A stretch of 64,000 bases of DNA from Vibrio thalassae (GCF_900089835.1 NZ_OANU01000003.1:62001-126000), one strand, 5' to 3'; counted from the first letter of the stretch, positions 1-9,798 are shown. Numbers and translations are program-made. The notes: a model not told the origin generated them from the letters alone.

Positions 1-820
1 TTTCCACACCCCACTGGATGATAGTCTCAAGGCTTTCGGTTTCAATACTGTTATCAATATTGAAACCGAGAAAACGCATTGCATTAAGTAATGTGGGTAC
101 TGGATTGTCTAAATCAATAGCAGTGGCATGATTTTGCTTGGATAATTTGTTGCCATTATCATCAATTGCCAAAGGAAGGTGTAGGTAACTCACTGGTTCC
201 ACATCTAATGTCTTATATAAGCTAATTTGACGACCGCTGGGCTCAATAAGATCAGCACCGCGAACGACTTCAGTCACGCCTTGATAAATATCGTCAAGTA
301 CCACGGCAAGATTATACGCAAATAACCCATCGCGGCGTTTTATAATGAAATCTTCTTCAGCCAAAGCTTTTGGGATATCAAGCTGACCATAACGTTGGTC
401 AATAAACGATTCGACAGGATAGCGCATTTTGAGTCGGACGGCACATGGGGTACTTGCCGGTAAGGTTTTATCGCGGCAAGTTCCGGAGTAATACCCTCCA
501 TGTGCTTTGATTTGTTTTCTCGTGCACTCACAAAGATACGCTTGTTGATTATTTATCCAGCGTTCTATCTGATCTTGATAAGCCTCTAATCGGGTACTTT
601 GGTAAAGGACATCGCCATCCCAATGCAGCTGATAGGTGTCGAGTGTTTTTAAGATGAGCGAAGCCGCCCCAGCAACTTCACGTGGTGGGTCAATATCTTC
701 TATTCTAACCAACCACTGACCAGAGTGACTTTTTGCTTGAAAATAGCTGCCCAGAGCGGCAATCAAAGAACCAAAATGAAGTGGACCTGAGGGGGAGGGA
801 GCAAATCGACCGATATACAT
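1..820 (-). CDS. gluQRS: Glutamyl-Q tRNA(Asp) synthetase, 3' part missing
   Basis: A truncated glutamyl-tRNA synthetase paralogue that loads glutamate onto queuosine in the anticodon of tRNA(Asp), not onto a tRNA 3' end. The reading frame is open from ATG at 820 to the window edge (273 codons). The N-terminus MYIGRFAPSPSGPLHFGS is the class I signature region. A zinc-site pattern CEC...YYSGTC follows around residues 100-120, and the KMSKS-like GNKLSKQN lies near residue 220. There is no anticodon-binding domain in what is visible, as the family expects. It lies directly downstream of dksA, as in E. coli, but a terminator separates the two. The C-terminal few dozen residues are outside the window. 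Confidence 0.95.
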   Translation of the reverse strand, partial: MYIGRFAPSPSGPLHFGSLIAALGSYFQAKSHSGQWLVRIEDIDPPREVAGAASLILKTLDTYQLHWDGDVLYQSTRLEAYQDQIERWINNQQAYLCECTRKQIKAHGGYYSGTCRDKTLPASTPCAVRLKMRYPVESFIDQRYGQLDIPKALAEEDFIIKRRDGLFAYNLAVVLDDIYQGVTEVVRGADLIEPSGRQISLYKTLDVEPVSYLHLPLAIDDNGNKLSKQNHATAIDLDNPVPTLLNAMRFLGFNIDNSIETESLETIIQWGVE

Positions 821-848
821 AGTATTTGTTTCGCATGAAGTTCTGGAT

Positions 849-875
849 CAAAAAAGGGAGCGTTAGCTCCCTTTC
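849..875 (-). terminator. Rho-independent terminator after dksA
   Basis: A perfect 9-bp stem AAAGGGAGC/GCTCCCTTT with a GTTA loop (853-874). On the minus strand it is followed by a run of T, so it should end dksA transcription before gluQRS, which may be reached only by read-through. Confidence 0.8.
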
Positions 876-888
876 TTCTTGTCGCTTA

Positions 889-1335
889 TTAACCTTGCAT
901 CTGTCTTTCTTTGATTTCAGCAAGGGTCTTACAGTCGATACATAAATCGGCGGTAGGACGTGCTTCTAGACGACGAATACCGATCTCTATACCACAAGAG
1001 TCGCAAAAGCCAAACTCGTCCTCTTCGATCTTGTTTAACGTCTTCTCAATCTTTTTGATTAAGCGACGTTCGCGGTCACGGTTGCGAAGTTCAAGACTGA
1101 ACTCTTCTTCTTGTGAAGCGCGGTCAACGGGATCTGGAAAATTAGCGGCTTCGTCTTGCATGTGGTGCACAGTTCGATCAACTTCTTCCCTAAGTTGGTT
1201 GCGCCAAGCGCTCAAAATTTTTGTAAAGTGCTCCATCTGAGCAGCTGACATATATTCTTCACCAGCTTTCTCTTGATATGGTTCAACACCTGCAATGGCT
1301 AGGATGCCTAGCGCTTTTTTCTTAGTTTCTGGCAT
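889..1335 (-). CDS. dksA: RNA polymerase-binding transcription factor DksA
   Basis: DksA binds the RNA polymerase secondary channel and, with ppGpp, represses rRNA promoters and activates amino acid biosynthesis promoters. The 148-residue protein keeps the coiled-coil tip FPDPVDRA with the two acidic residues D68 and D71 (D71 and D74 in E. coli). It also keeps the four-cysteine zinc finger C111-x2-C114...C132-x2-C135. The C-terminal half is nearly identical to E. coli; only the first ten residues differ. The start ATG has AGGAG seven bases upstream. It has its own sigma70-like promoter and terminator, so it is probably a single-gene unit downstream of sfsA. Confidence 0.98.
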   Translation of the reverse strand: MPETKKKALGILAIAGVEPYQEKAGEEYMSAAQMEHFTKILSAWRNQLREEVDRTVHHMQDEAANFPDPVDRASQEEEFSLELRNRDRERRLIKKIEKTLNKIEEDEFGFCDSCGIEIGIRRLEARPTADLCIDCKTLAEIKERQMQG

Positions 1336-1392
1336 GCAGCATCTCCTACTTACACCTAGTCAACTGTGCGTACAGTAATTTTAAGGCGGGTA

Positions 1393-1421
1393 TCTATAGC
1401 AAAAAGAAATGCTGGTGGCAA
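1393..1421 (-). promoter_or_regulatory. Candidate sigma70 promoter of dksA
   Basis: Read on the minus strand: TTGCCA, a 17-bp spacer, then TATAGA, followed by a GC-containing stretch (ACCCGCC). The -10 ends about 55 bases before the dksA start. Spacing is optimal and both hexamers match at 5 of 6 positions. The start site itself is inferred. Confidence 0.6.
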
Positions 1422-1465
1422 ATGAAGTTTGTTAAAGTTCTTATCAATGTGAAGTGAAATCACTT

Positions 1466-2179
1466 TTAGCTGAAATCGACTTTAGACAAGAGCGTTATTT
1501 CATTGTCAAAAAACGCTGCCTTGTAACAAATGACCTCTACCCCTGCTTCCCTTGCTTGCTTGAGTAATTGTGAATATTTCGCATCTATATGGTGTGCCGC
1601 TGACACGTTTTCAATCCCTGAATGCAAAACAGCGAAAAATAATACAGCTCGATGTCCGGTTTGAACCATTTCTGTGAGCTCTCGCAAATGCTTTTGTCCT
1701 CTTGTGGTTTGTGCATCTGGAAAGTAGCCCTGACCGGTGGTGCTTGTATTATCAAGTAGTGTGACACTTTTTACTTCAATGTAGCAATCTGCGCGATCAC
1801 TATCTTGTAATAAAATATCGATTCTGCTGTTTTCTTGACCATACTTCACCTCAGTTTTTAAAGATTGATAGCCAGTCAGCTCCTCAATAACGCCATTTTC
1901 TATTGCCTCAACAACTAAAGTATTAGCCCTAACGGTATTAACGCAAATTTTATGACCTAAAGCGGTTTCAGTCACCTCCCAGCTATTTGGGTATTTTCGC
2001 TTCGCATTGTCAGAAGTCGAGTACCAAACGATAGAGCCAGGCTCCGCACAACCCGTCATTGCCCCTGTGTTGGCACAGTGGATGGTTATCTGTTCTTCGT
2101 GGCTTAAATAAATATCAGCAAGAAAGCGTTTGTATCGTTTTATTAGCTTTCCTTGCTTTAAAGGAGGATCAAAGTGCAT
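1466..2179 (-). CDS. sfsA: DNA/RNA nuclease SfsA (sugar fermentation stimulation protein)
   Basis: SfsA-family protein with an N-terminal OB-like part and a nuclease-like C-terminal part. In E. coli it was named for stimulating maltose use when overproduced; its natural role is unsettled. I chose ATG at 2179, giving [20 protein letters not shown], because E. coli SfsA begins MEFSPPL. The frame also opens at 2215 with twelve extra residues, and neither start has a convincing Shine-Dalgarno. Family motifs seen: [21 protein letters not shown], the nuclease-like SRIDILL...CYIEVKS and [14 protein letters not shown]. It lies upstream of dksA as in E. coli and is divergent from hrpB. Confidence 0.93.
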   Translation of the reverse strand: MHFDPPLKQGKLIKRYKRFLADIYLSHEEQITIHCANTGAMTGCAEPGSIVWYSTSDNAKRKYPNSWEVTETALGHKICVNTVRANTLVVEAIENGVIEELTGYQSLKTEVKYGQENSRIDILLQDSDRADCYIEVKSVTLLDNTSTTGQGYFPDAQTTRGQKHLRELTEMVQTGHRAVLFFAVLHSGIENVSAAHHIDAKYSQLLKQAREAGVEVICYKAAFFDNEITLLSKVDFS

Positions 2180-2235
2180 TTCGAAGCCATTTTTTATTAG
2201 AATGAGAGGCCACATTACAACATAAGGTCAAAGCG

Positions 2236-4701
2236 TTGTCACAGCTCCCTATAGAACAAGTGTTGCCTTCAATATTTGAAGCGATTTCCTCATCGAATCA
2301 GATCATACTCAAGGCGGCGACTGGTGCCGGTAAGTCAACGTACTTTCCTGAAAAGCTGGTTGAAAGTGGACTGATAGACGGCAAAATTATCATGCTCGAA
2401 CCGCGACGTATTGCGGCGAGGAATATAGCCATGTACGTCGCGTCGCAGCGTAATGAAGCGGTTGGTCAAACTGTAGGATACCGAGTACGTGGTGAGAGTA
2501 AGGTAAGCAAGGATACAAAGTTAGAAGTTGTGACAGAAGGCATCTTAACTCGTATGCTGCAAGACGACCCAGAGCTGACGGGCGTGGGGGCGATTATCTT
2601 TGATGAGTTCCATGAGCGTAGCCTACATGCCGATACCGCACTCGCTTTTTCTCTTGAAAGCCAAGAGGCGCTGCGAGATGACTTGAAGTTGATTGTGATG
2701 TCAGCAACGTTGGAAGCCAATGATCTTCAACGCGTATTGCCAGCAGCTAGGTATATTGAGTCCAGTGGACGCTCTTTCCCTGTGGATATTAATTATGTAC
2801 CGATGAGCCGTAATGACAACCTTCCTATATTTATGGCAAAAAACATTGAAAGCTTGATGCTACGTGAGTCGGGTTCTTTGTTGGCCTTTTTACCAGGCGT
2901 TGGTGCTATCAAAAGAGTTGAAGAGCTTTTACTTGAGTCTGGTATTGAAGCACAAGTCTGTCCTTTGTATGGGCAATTGGATTTTAAAGCGCAGCAAAAG
3001 GCAATTCAGCCTGCTAAATCTGGAACGCGCAAAGTCGTTCTCGCCACCAACATTGCAGAAACCTCGTTAACCATCGAAGGTATTCGCCTTGTTATGGACT
3101 CTGGATTAGAGAACCAATCTTGGTTTGATTTAAAAACGGGGGTCTCAAGGCTTGAACAAACACGTATTGCACAATCATCAGCAATTCAGAGGGCAGGACG
3201 TGCTGGGCGAATAGAACCTGGACTTTGCGTGCGTCTATACAGTGAGACTCAGTTCAACTCACAACTTGAACAAAGTACGCCGGAAATTTTGCGCAGTGAC
3301 CTATCAGCCTTGCAATTAGAGCTAACAAAGTGGGGCTGTTCTGATGCGATGGATTTGGCTTGGATTGACCCACCTAAACCAACGCATTTACAGCAAGCAC
3401 AGTCACTGCTTCAAAAACTGCAGCTTATCGACGAGATGGGTAAGCAAACCACACTAGGTCATCAAGCTCATGAATTAGGCGTTGAACCTCGACTTGCTAG
3501 TATGCTGTTACAGGCTAAGCAATTGGGGGCTGAAACGTTGAATGCAGCAATCGCGGTGTGTTGTTTGATTGAAGAACCTGAACGCAACGAGTTGGATCTA
3601 ACCCAATCAATGACGCGATGGCAGCAAGGCTTACATCCTCGTCGCAGTGCACTTTCTCAAAGAGCGACAGTCTTAGCCCAGCGCTTGTCGCATCGTTTCG
3701 TTTTAGGTGCGATCAACGAATCTTTACTCGGATTTGTCGCAGTGCTTGCATTCCCAGATAGAATAGCGGCAAGTCGCAATGTGACATCGGGGCACTACTT
3801 GTTAGCCAATGGGCATGGGGCGAGTATAGATAGCCAGCATACACTAGCGAAATCATCCTATCTGGCGGTCGTTGATTTGATGAAAACAGGTCAGAGTAGT
3901 AGCCAGATTTTTAAGGCGTTGCCACTAGATATTGAGAGGCTCGCCACAACAGCACCGCAATTAATTGACGAGGTATCGGTCGTGGATTGGGATGATCAGA
4001 AAGGCCGCTTGACTGCTAGTGAACAACGTAAAATAGGTGCGATTGTTGTACATCATAAAGAGATTCCTGTGCCAGCAAATGCCGATGTTGAAGCTGCGTT
4101 GCTGGGTTATGTTAAGCGTAAAGGTATTGCTGCGTTGGATTGGAACGTTAATGCCCAAGCGCTGTGTACCCGTGTGATGTGTGCTTTAGAGTGGTTGCCT
4201 GAAGAGGGGTGGCCGGATATGTCTGAGCAGGCATTGCTGAACGAGCTTGATACTTGGTTGTTGCCATTTATGGTCGGTATCAACAATGCCAAACAGCTAA
4301 AGAAGTTGGATGTAATGGAAGCACTCCAAGCCCGTCTAGGTTGGGATAAACAGCAACGACTCAATGAGTGGCTTCCGACGCATTTGTTAGTAGCCTCTGG
4401 TGGCAGGAAGGCAATTCATTACCAAGTGGGAGAAGCGCCAACTCTCTCGGTGAAGCTACAGGAAATGTTTGGAGAAAAGTCATCGCCCACTATTGCACAA
4501 GGTAAACAGGCCGTAGTGTTGGAGCTGCTTTCTCCGGCCCAGCGCCCCTTGCAGATAACCAGAGATTTAGCGGCGTTTTGGCAAGGCGCTTATAAAGAAG
4601 TTCAGAAAGAGATGAAAGGGCGTTACCCGAAACACCCTTGGCCTGATGACCCAATGAATCATCAGGCAACGAACAAAACAAAAAGACAATTGAATTCATG
4701 A
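2236..4701 (+). CDS. hrpB: ATP-dependent RNA helicase HrpB
   Basis: DEAH/RHA-type helicase of 821 residues, the usual HrpB length. The N-terminal core holds Walker A AATGAGKST (residues 27-35), DEFHERS for motif II and MSATLEA for motif III. Motif V (TNIAETSLTI) and motif VI (QRAGRAGR) follow, then a helicase-associated region and the HrpB C-terminal domain with the conserved KGRYPKHPWPDDP end. The start is TTG, with TAAGGT seven bases upstream. Its biological role in Vibrio is poorly defined. In E. coli it also precedes mrcB. The stop overlaps the mrcB start as ATGA, which implies translational coupling. Confidence 0.96.
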   Translation: MSQLPIEQVLPSIFEAISSSNQIILKAATGAGKSTYFPEKLVESGLIDGKIIMLEPRRIAARNIAMYVASQRNEAVGQTVGYRVRGESKVSKDTKLEVVTEGILTRMLQDDPELTGVGAIIFDEFHERSLHADTALAFSLESQEALRDDLKLIVMSATLEANDLQRVLPAARYIESSGRSFPVDINYVPMSRNDNLPIFMAKNIESLMLRESGSLLAFLPGVGAIKRVEELLLESGIEAQVCPLYGQLDFKAQQKAIQPAKSGTRKVVLATNIAETSLTIEGIRLVMDSGLENQSWFDLKTGVSRLEQTRIAQSSAIQRAGRAGRIEPGLCVRLYSETQFNSQLEQSTPEILRSDLSALQLELTKWGCSDAMDLAWIDPPKPTHLQQAQSLLQKLQLIDEMGKQTTLGHQAHELGVEPRLASMLLQAKQLGAETLNAAIAVCCLIEEPERNELDLTQSMTRWQQGLHPRRSALSQRATVLAQRLSHRFVLGAINESLLGFVAVLAFPDRIAASRNVTSGHYLLANGHGASIDSQHTLAKSSYLAVVDLMKTGQSSSQIFKALPLDIERLATTAPQLIDEVSVVDWDDQKGRLTASEQRKIGAIVVHHKEIPVPANADVEAALLGYVKRKGIAALDWNVNAQALCTRVMCALEWLPEEGWPDMSEQALLNELDTWLLPFMVGINNAKQLKKLDVMEALQARLGWDKQQRLNEWLPTHLLVASGGRKAIHYQVGEAPTLSVKLQEMFGEKSSPTIAQGKQAVVLELLSPAQRPLQITRDLAAFWQGAYKEVQKEMKGRYPKHPWPDDPMNHQATNKTKRQLNS

Positions 4702-7088
4702 CAGTAACCAAAAAGCTGGCACCTAGTGGTAAAAAGCCAGCACCAAGAAAAACCACTACAAAGTCAGCGGCTAAGCCGAAAGCGAAAAGCACCAAGCCAA
4801 AACGTAAACCGAGCAACAAAAAAGGAACAGCAGGTTGGGGTAAACGCTTATTGTTCATCGGGTGGAAACTGGCATTGGTGGGCGCAGTCGCACTCGGTGC
4901 GGTGTTTTATTACCTTGACCAAGTTGTCAAAGAGCGCTTTGAAGGGAGTTTATTTGAATTGCCGACTGTGGTGTATGCGCGAGTGCTTAACTTGTCTGTT
5001 GGCGACGCGATTACCATTGCTCAGCTTCGCAATGAATTGGACGTCTTGAATTATCGCAAGGTTGCTCAGCCTCGTCATCCTGGTGAATACTCTTCGTCTT
5101 CCACCAAAATAGAATTAATTCGTCGTCCTTTTGAGTTTGCTGATGGGCCTGAGCCTGACCGTCATGTCATGCTGTACTTTAGTGATGGTACTTTGTCTCG
5201 GATTCAGTCCTTAGAAAAGAAAGGGGATTTGGGCTTTTTAAGAATTGAACCGAAAATGTTGGGAATGCTCGAGAAAAAAGCCGATGAGCAACGCTTGTTT
5301 TTAAGGCGCGATCAATTCCCGGAGATTATGATCGATGCCTTACTTGCAACCGAAGATCGTGACTTTTACCAACATGATGGCATCTCGCCAACCGCAATCG
5401 CTCGAGCATTTTTTGCCAACATTCGCGCTGGTCGCACGGTGCAAGGAGGCAGTACCTTAACGCAACAGTTGGCTAAAAACCTATTCTTAACTAGCGATAG
5501 AACACTGTGGCGAAAAGTGCGCGAAGTATTTATTGCTCTAATTCTTGATTATCGCTACAGCAAAGACCAAATTTTGGAAGCGTACCTGAATGAAGTCTAC
5601 CTTGGTCAAAGCCGAGGGGAAGCCATTCATGGGTTCGGGCTGGCCGCTCGTTTGTACTTTGGTCAGCCACTGCAAGAGCTGAGAATCGATCAGCTTGCCT
5701 TGTTGGTCGGTATGGTGAAAGGACCCTCTTACTATAATCCGATTCGTCACCCAGAACGCGCCAAAGAGCGCAGAGATTTAGTGCTACGTCTCATGATGGA
5801 TCAAAATATGTTAACTGGGCGCGAGTTTGAAGTGGCAGCATCTCGTGACCTAGACTTGCAGCGAAATCCGCAAATAGCCAGTCGTCAACCTGCTTATTTC
5901 CAGCAGCTGAATCGAGAACTAGACCGCAAGCTAGGGGATAAGCTGCGCGGCGACAAAGGTATTCGAATCTTTACCTCTCTCGATCCTGTATCTCAAGACA
6001 AGTTAGAAAAGGCCATCGCTCAACGCATTCCTCGATTAGAGAAAACGTCAGGAAAAGGCCTGGAGGCTGCCGCTGTTGCCGTGGACCGTAATACTGGTGA
6101 GATACGCGCGATGGTTGGTGGTAAGCGCACTGGCTATAGTGGCTTTAACCGTGCGTTGAACGCGAGTAGACCAATAGGCTCGTTGGTCAAACCCGCCGTC
6201 TACCTCACGGCACTAGAGCAGCCGCAACAATATGATTTGGCCTCGACACTTCAAGATACCCCACTAACCTTAAAAGGTAGTAAAGGTAATGTTTGGCAGC
6301 CACGAAACTACGATCGTCAATTCCGTGGTGACGTGCCGCTTTATCAAGCTCTGGCGAAATCTCTCAATGTGCCCACTGTGCGCTTAGGAATGTCTTTAGG
6401 CATTAAATCTGTGTCCGATACGTTAGTTCGCCTTGGCGTTGATGCTAGTGAAATTAGACCCGTTCCATCGATGTTTCTTGGGTCACTATCGTTAACGCCG
6501 TATCAAGTCGCGCAGATGTTCCAAACGATCACCAACTCAGGGCGTCAGGCGGATTTGTCGGCATTACGCTCTGTGGTGACAGTCGATGGTGAGGTGCTCT
6601 ATCGTTCTTTACCAAAAGCACAGCAAAAAGTGCCGCAACAGGCTGCGTGGTTGACGACGTTCGCGATGAAGAAAGGGGTGGCAGAAGGAACGGGACGCTA
6701 CCTTAATAGCCAGTTTGCTTGGGCGGCACTCGCAGGCAAAACCGGCACCAGTAATGACACTCGTGATAGTTGGTTTGTGGGTGTTGATGGCAGAGAGGTG
6801 ACGACAATTTGGGTTGGGCGCGATGACAATAAGACCACAAAACTCACTGGCTCGAGTGGTGCACTAAGAGTGTATTCAGATTATTTGAGCGCTCGAATTC
6901 CTGAGAAGTTGACGTTACCGTGGCCGAAAGACATCAGCATGATTGGATTCTCAAAACAAAGTAGCGGAGCGCTTGAGTTTGATTGTGGTAGTCAGTTTGA
7001 GTTACCCGTTTGGGATGAAGGCGGAAAACTGAAAGCGTCCTGTGACAATCAACCCAAACAATGGATAAAAAACCTGTTTGACTGGTGA
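4698..7088 (+). CDS. mrcB: Penicillin-binding protein 1B (bifunctional transglycosylase/transpeptidase)
   Basis: Class A PBP that polymerises and crosslinks peptidoglycan at the outer face of the inner membrane. It has a very basic cytoplasmic tail (residues 1-50, rich in K and P), one membrane segment near 51-73 and a UB2H-like linker. The GT51 domain has catalytic E219 in ATEDRDFY and the GGSTLTQQLAKN motif. The transpeptidase domain has S495-L-V-K498, S555-L-N557 and K681-T-G. It is 796 residues, somewhat shorter than E. coli (844). UB2H is the docking site of the activator LpoB in E. coli; no lpoB is in this window, whereas lpoA, the PBP1a activator, is. Confidence 0.97.
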   Translation: MTVTKKLAPSGKKPAPRKTTTKSAAKPKAKSTKPKRKPSNKKGTAGWGKRLLFIGWKLALVGAVALGAVFYYLDQVVKERFEGSLFELPTVVYARVLNLSVGDAITIAQLRNELDVLNYRKVAQPRHPGEYSSSSTKIELIRRPFEFADGPEPDRHVMLYFSDGTLSRIQSLEKKGDLGFLRIEPKMLGMLEKKADEQRLFLRRDQFPEIMIDALLATEDRDFYQHDGISPTAIARAFFANIRAGRTVQGGSTLTQQLAKNLFLTSDRTLWRKVREVFIALILDYRYSKDQILEAYLNEVYLGQSRGEAIHGFGLAARLYFGQPLQELRIDQLALLVGMVKGPSYYNPIRHPERAKERRDLVLRLMMDQNMLTGREFEVAASRDLDLQRNPQIASRQPAYFQQLNRELDRKLGDKLRGDKGIRIFTSLDPVSQDKLEKAIAQRIPRLEKTSGKGLEAAAVAVDRNTGEIRAMVGGKRTGYSGFNRALNASRPIGSLVKPAVYLTALEQPQQYDLASTLQDTPLTLKGSKGNVWQPRNYDRQFRGDVPLYQALAKSLNVPTVRLGMSLGIKSVSDTLVRLGVDASEIRPVPSMFLGSLSLTPYQVAQMFQTITNSGRQADLSALRSVVTVDGEVLYRSLPKAQQKVPQQAAWLTTFAMKKGVAEGTGRYLNSQFAWAALAGKTGTSNDTRDSWFVGVDGREVTTIWVGRDDNKTTKLTGSSGALRVYSDYLSARIPEKLTLPWPKDISMIGFSKQSSGALEFDCGSQFELPVWDEGGKLKASCDNQPKQWIKNLFDW

Positions 7089-7169
7089 TTTCAACTAAAT
7101 GTAATTATGAAGAGAAATTGCTAATTAACTGATATATTGGATTTACCATAGTAAGAAGTGCTTTTAGGG

Positions 7170-9488
7170 ATGAATGTGAAACGCCTAACTCAATGGCTAG
7201 TAGCCGTCGCTCTCCTTTCCAACAGTGGATTGGTGTTAGCAACTGACAATACCGAGAATAACGCAAAAGAGCTTGACCGCCCTAAAATCGGGTTGGTCTT
7301 AGCTGGCGGGGGAGCGAAGGGGGCGGCGCACATTGGTGTGTTAAAAGCGCTAGAAGAAATGCACATTCCCGTTGATATCATTACGGGTACTAGCATGGGG
7401 GCGTATGTTGGTGGCCTTTACGCCACGGGTATGAGCGCGGATGAGATTGAGAGTTTCATCTATACCGTGGATTGGAATAACGGCTATCGTGATCGTGTGA
7501 ACCGTAGCCAACGCAGAGTTCGAGACAAAGAGTCGGAAGATCGCTATCAAATTCGAACGGATATTGGTTTACACTTTGGTTCGATTGAGGCACCAAAAGG
7601 TGTCGTGCAGGGTCAGAATATGTTGCGTATTTTGCGCAAAACGACCGGAAACCTGCCCGAATTTAAGTCATTCGATGATTTAGCCATCCCTTATCGTTCT
7701 GTCGCAACTGATATTTTAAAACTAGAGCCTGTCGTTCTGGATAAAGGCTATCTGGTGGACGCCATGATGGCGAGTATGTCTGTGCCCGGAGCGCTGCCAC
7801 CTTATGAGCTAGATGGTTATCTTTTGGTGGACGGTGGCGTGACCAACAATATGCCCGTCGAGCTCGCCAAACAGATGGGAGCGGACATCATCATCGCGGT
7901 CGATATCAGCAGTGACTACAAAACCAGAGAAGATTTCAATAGCTTCTTTACCGTTGGGGAGCAGCTGTCCAATTACTTGGTGCGTCGCAGTACCGAAGAG
8001 CAAATGCAAGCTCTGGATAGCAATGACATCCTTGTGCATCCTGATGTAGGCAAGATAGCTACCACGGATTTTTCTGCTATGCCGAAGGCTTATGATTTAG
8101 GTTATCAAGCCGCTTATCGCAATGAGAAAAAGTTAAAAGCTCTCACTGTCAACAGTGCTAAATTTCAACACTATATTGACGTTAAACAAGCTGCGCGAAA
8201 GAAGCTAGTGTATGGCGATGAGAATGTTGTTGATAAAATTGTTGTTAACAATCAAAGCCATTACAGTGATGAGTTGATAAAAAGTCGTTTAGGACTAGAA
8301 GCGGGTGAGGTATTAGAAACGGACGAGATAGAACAACATATTGAAGAGCTTTATGCGCTGGATCGTTTTGAACTCATTACCTACCACTATGACGACAGTG
8401 ATGGTGAGACCGAACTGGTCGTTAATGTAAAAGAGAAGTCTTGGGGTCCCAACTATATGGACTTTCGTTTCTATCTTGAAGAAGACTTTAATGCCAACAG
8501 TTTCTACTCAATTGGTGTCACAACGAACTTTACCGATTTAAATGATCGTGGTGCTGAGCTGAGGGTAAACGCGGACTTTGGCACAGATAAGCGTGTTGAA
8601 GGTGAGCTGTATTCGCCTTTTATGTTCAACCAAGACTTCTTCTTATTGGCAGGGCTTCGTTACAACAGTGATAAACGTAATGTGCTGTGTCAGATAAATG
8701 CCACGGAAGATGGCTGTGTCGATCCAGCGCTTGAGGGCAATGACGATTTTGTTCCGGTGACCTATCGTGAATGGGAAGGAGAATTTGCAGTCGGTTATCA
8801 GCCAACACTGTGGCAGGAGGTCAAAATTGGTGCTCGTTATACCACGGGTGAATCATTTGTATCGCCGTTGCCTTCTTCTGGAAAGTTCGACTTTGACCGC
8901 CGAGGATTCTTCGTCAACTATAAATTGGATACGCTGGATGATTACAGTTTGCCAACTAAAGGATGGTTGGTGAACTTGGAGTATTTACTCTCTAAGGACA
9001 GTGGCGACCAAAGTATCCACAATGATCCCTCAGACTTTTCTGATAATGCGTACGAAATTAACATTGCTACTAAATATGCAAAAACCTTCAATCGCAACAC
9101 CTTTGTTGGCTCGTTCGATTATGAAATGATTGAGACAGAAAACGATTCCTTGCCCGTGAGTCCGAGAGAGCTTGGTGGCTTTCTGAATATGTCTGGTATC
9201 CCTCGTAATAGCTTGATTGGTCAAAACAAGCTCTATGGTAGCTTGGTGTATCGTTATCGTTGGTTCGATAACGACTTTGGTATGTTCCAGTCACCCGTTT
9301 ATTTAGGCGCTAGCGCCGAATATGGTGGCGTTTGGGATGGTGACCGCTCGCTGTCTAATGCACCTCTGTATATGGCAGGATCCGTATTTGCTGGTATCGA
9401 CTCTCCAGTTGGACCTATTATGCTGTCGTACGGTCAAGTAGAAACTGGGCTGAGATCGTTCTATTTGATTATTGGAGCCGCGTATTAA
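7170..9488 (+). CDS. Patatin-like phospholipase with POTRA and outer membrane beta-barrel (type Vd architecture)
   Basis: Secreted lipase/phospholipase candidate. An N-terminal signal peptide probably ends at VLA (residue 24). The patatin domain (about 38-240) shows the oxyanion loop GGGAKG (46-51), the nucleophile in GTSMG (S75) and the second dyad residue in DGG (D221). A POTRA-like segment (about 330-420) leads into a BamA/TamA-type 'surface antigen' barrel that ends in an aromatic-rich strand with C-terminal Y. Patatin-POTRA-barrel is the type Vd autotransporter layout known from PlpD of Pseudomonas and FplA of Fusobacterium. Whether the patatin domain is surface exposed or cleaved cannot be seen. 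The frame also opens at GTG 7158, four codons earlier. It stands alone between mrcB and acnB. Confidence 0.88.
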   Translation: MNVKRLTQWLVAVALLSNSGLVLATDNTENNAKELDRPKIGLVLAGGGAKGAAHIGVLKALEEMHIPVDIITGTSMGAYVGGLYATGMSADEIESFIYTVDWNNGYRDRVNRSQRRVRDKESEDRYQIRTDIGLHFGSIEAPKGVVQGQNMLRILRKTTGNLPEFKSFDDLAIPYRSVATDILKLEPVVLDKGYLVDAMMASMSVPGALPPYELDGYLLVDGGVTNNMPVELAKQMGADIIIAVDISSDYKTREDFNSFFTVGEQLSNYLVRRSTEEQMQALDSNDILVHPDVGKIATTDFSAMPKAYDLGYQAAYRNEKKLKALTVNSAKFQHYIDVKQAARKKLVYGDENVVDKIVVNNQSHYSDELIKSRLGLEAGEVLETDEIEQHIEELYALDRFELITYHYDDSDGETELVVNVKEKSWGPNYMDFRFYLEEDFNANSFYSIGVTTNFTDLNDRGAELRVNADFGTDKRVEGELYSPFMFNQDFFLLAGLRYNSDKRNVLCQINATEDGCVDPALEGNDDFVPVTYREWEGEFAVGYQPTLWQEVKIGARYTTGESFVSPLPSSGKFDFDRRGFFVNYKLDTLDDYSLPTKGWLVNLEYLLSKDSGDQSIHNDPSDFSDNAYEINIATKYAKTFNRNTFVGSFDYEMIETENDSLPVSPRELGGFLNMSGIPRNSLIGQNKLYGSLVYRYRWFDNDFGMFQSPVYLGASAEYGGVWDGDRSLSNAPLYMAGSVFAGIDSPVGPIMLSYGQVETGLRSFYLIIGAAY

Positions 9489-9790
9489 GCGTCGTTATCA
9501 CTGCAAGTTATGTTGAACATAAATACTCTAAATGAAGGGTAGTATTGCAGCGACTTGCTGCAAATTTAGTCGCAAAATGCTTGTTTTTACTCAAACTTGC
9601 AATGTTGGTCAAAATGATAAGATTTTAATCTAACGTTAAATTTGCTATTCTTCGCCCCACAGTTTGGCCTCTCTGACACTGCTGATTCAGTTACTTGATG
9701 ACGAGATAAGGCAAGGGAGAGCCAAGTTTCCAAGGATGTCCACTCCTAATTCTAATTATTAAGGAGGGACCGCAATGAGAGGAAAAAGTC
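9489..9790 (+). promoter_or_regulatory. acnB upstream region: weak hairpin, promoter candidate, structured leader
   Basis: This 302-bp gap contains several signals. A perfect 7-bp hairpin TTGCAGC/GCTGCAA (9545-9563) could be a weak terminator of the preceding gene, but it lacks a clear T run. An extended -10 TGC-TATTCT (9643-9651) has a poor -35, TTTTAA, 17 bases upstream. The predicted leader of about 130 nt can fold by pairing 9664-9673 with 9717-9725 (9 bp, one bulge). A strong AAGGAGGG at 9761-9768 serves a seven-codon minicistron. Promoter assignment is tentative. Confidence 0.4.
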
Positions 9791-9798
9791 GTGCTTGA
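9775..9798 (+). CDS. Putative leader minicistron of acnB (MRGKSRA)
   Basis: Seven codons, ATG to TGA, with a near-consensus Shine-Dalgarno AAGGAGGG six bases upstream. The stop overlaps the acnB start region: acnB begins with GTG at 9791, inside this ORF in another frame, and carries its own weaker AGAGGA. The layout suggests translational coupling, with ribosomes loading at the strong site and reinitiating on acnB. No function of the peptide itself is implied, and expression is unproven. Confidence 0.4.
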   Translation: MRGKSRA

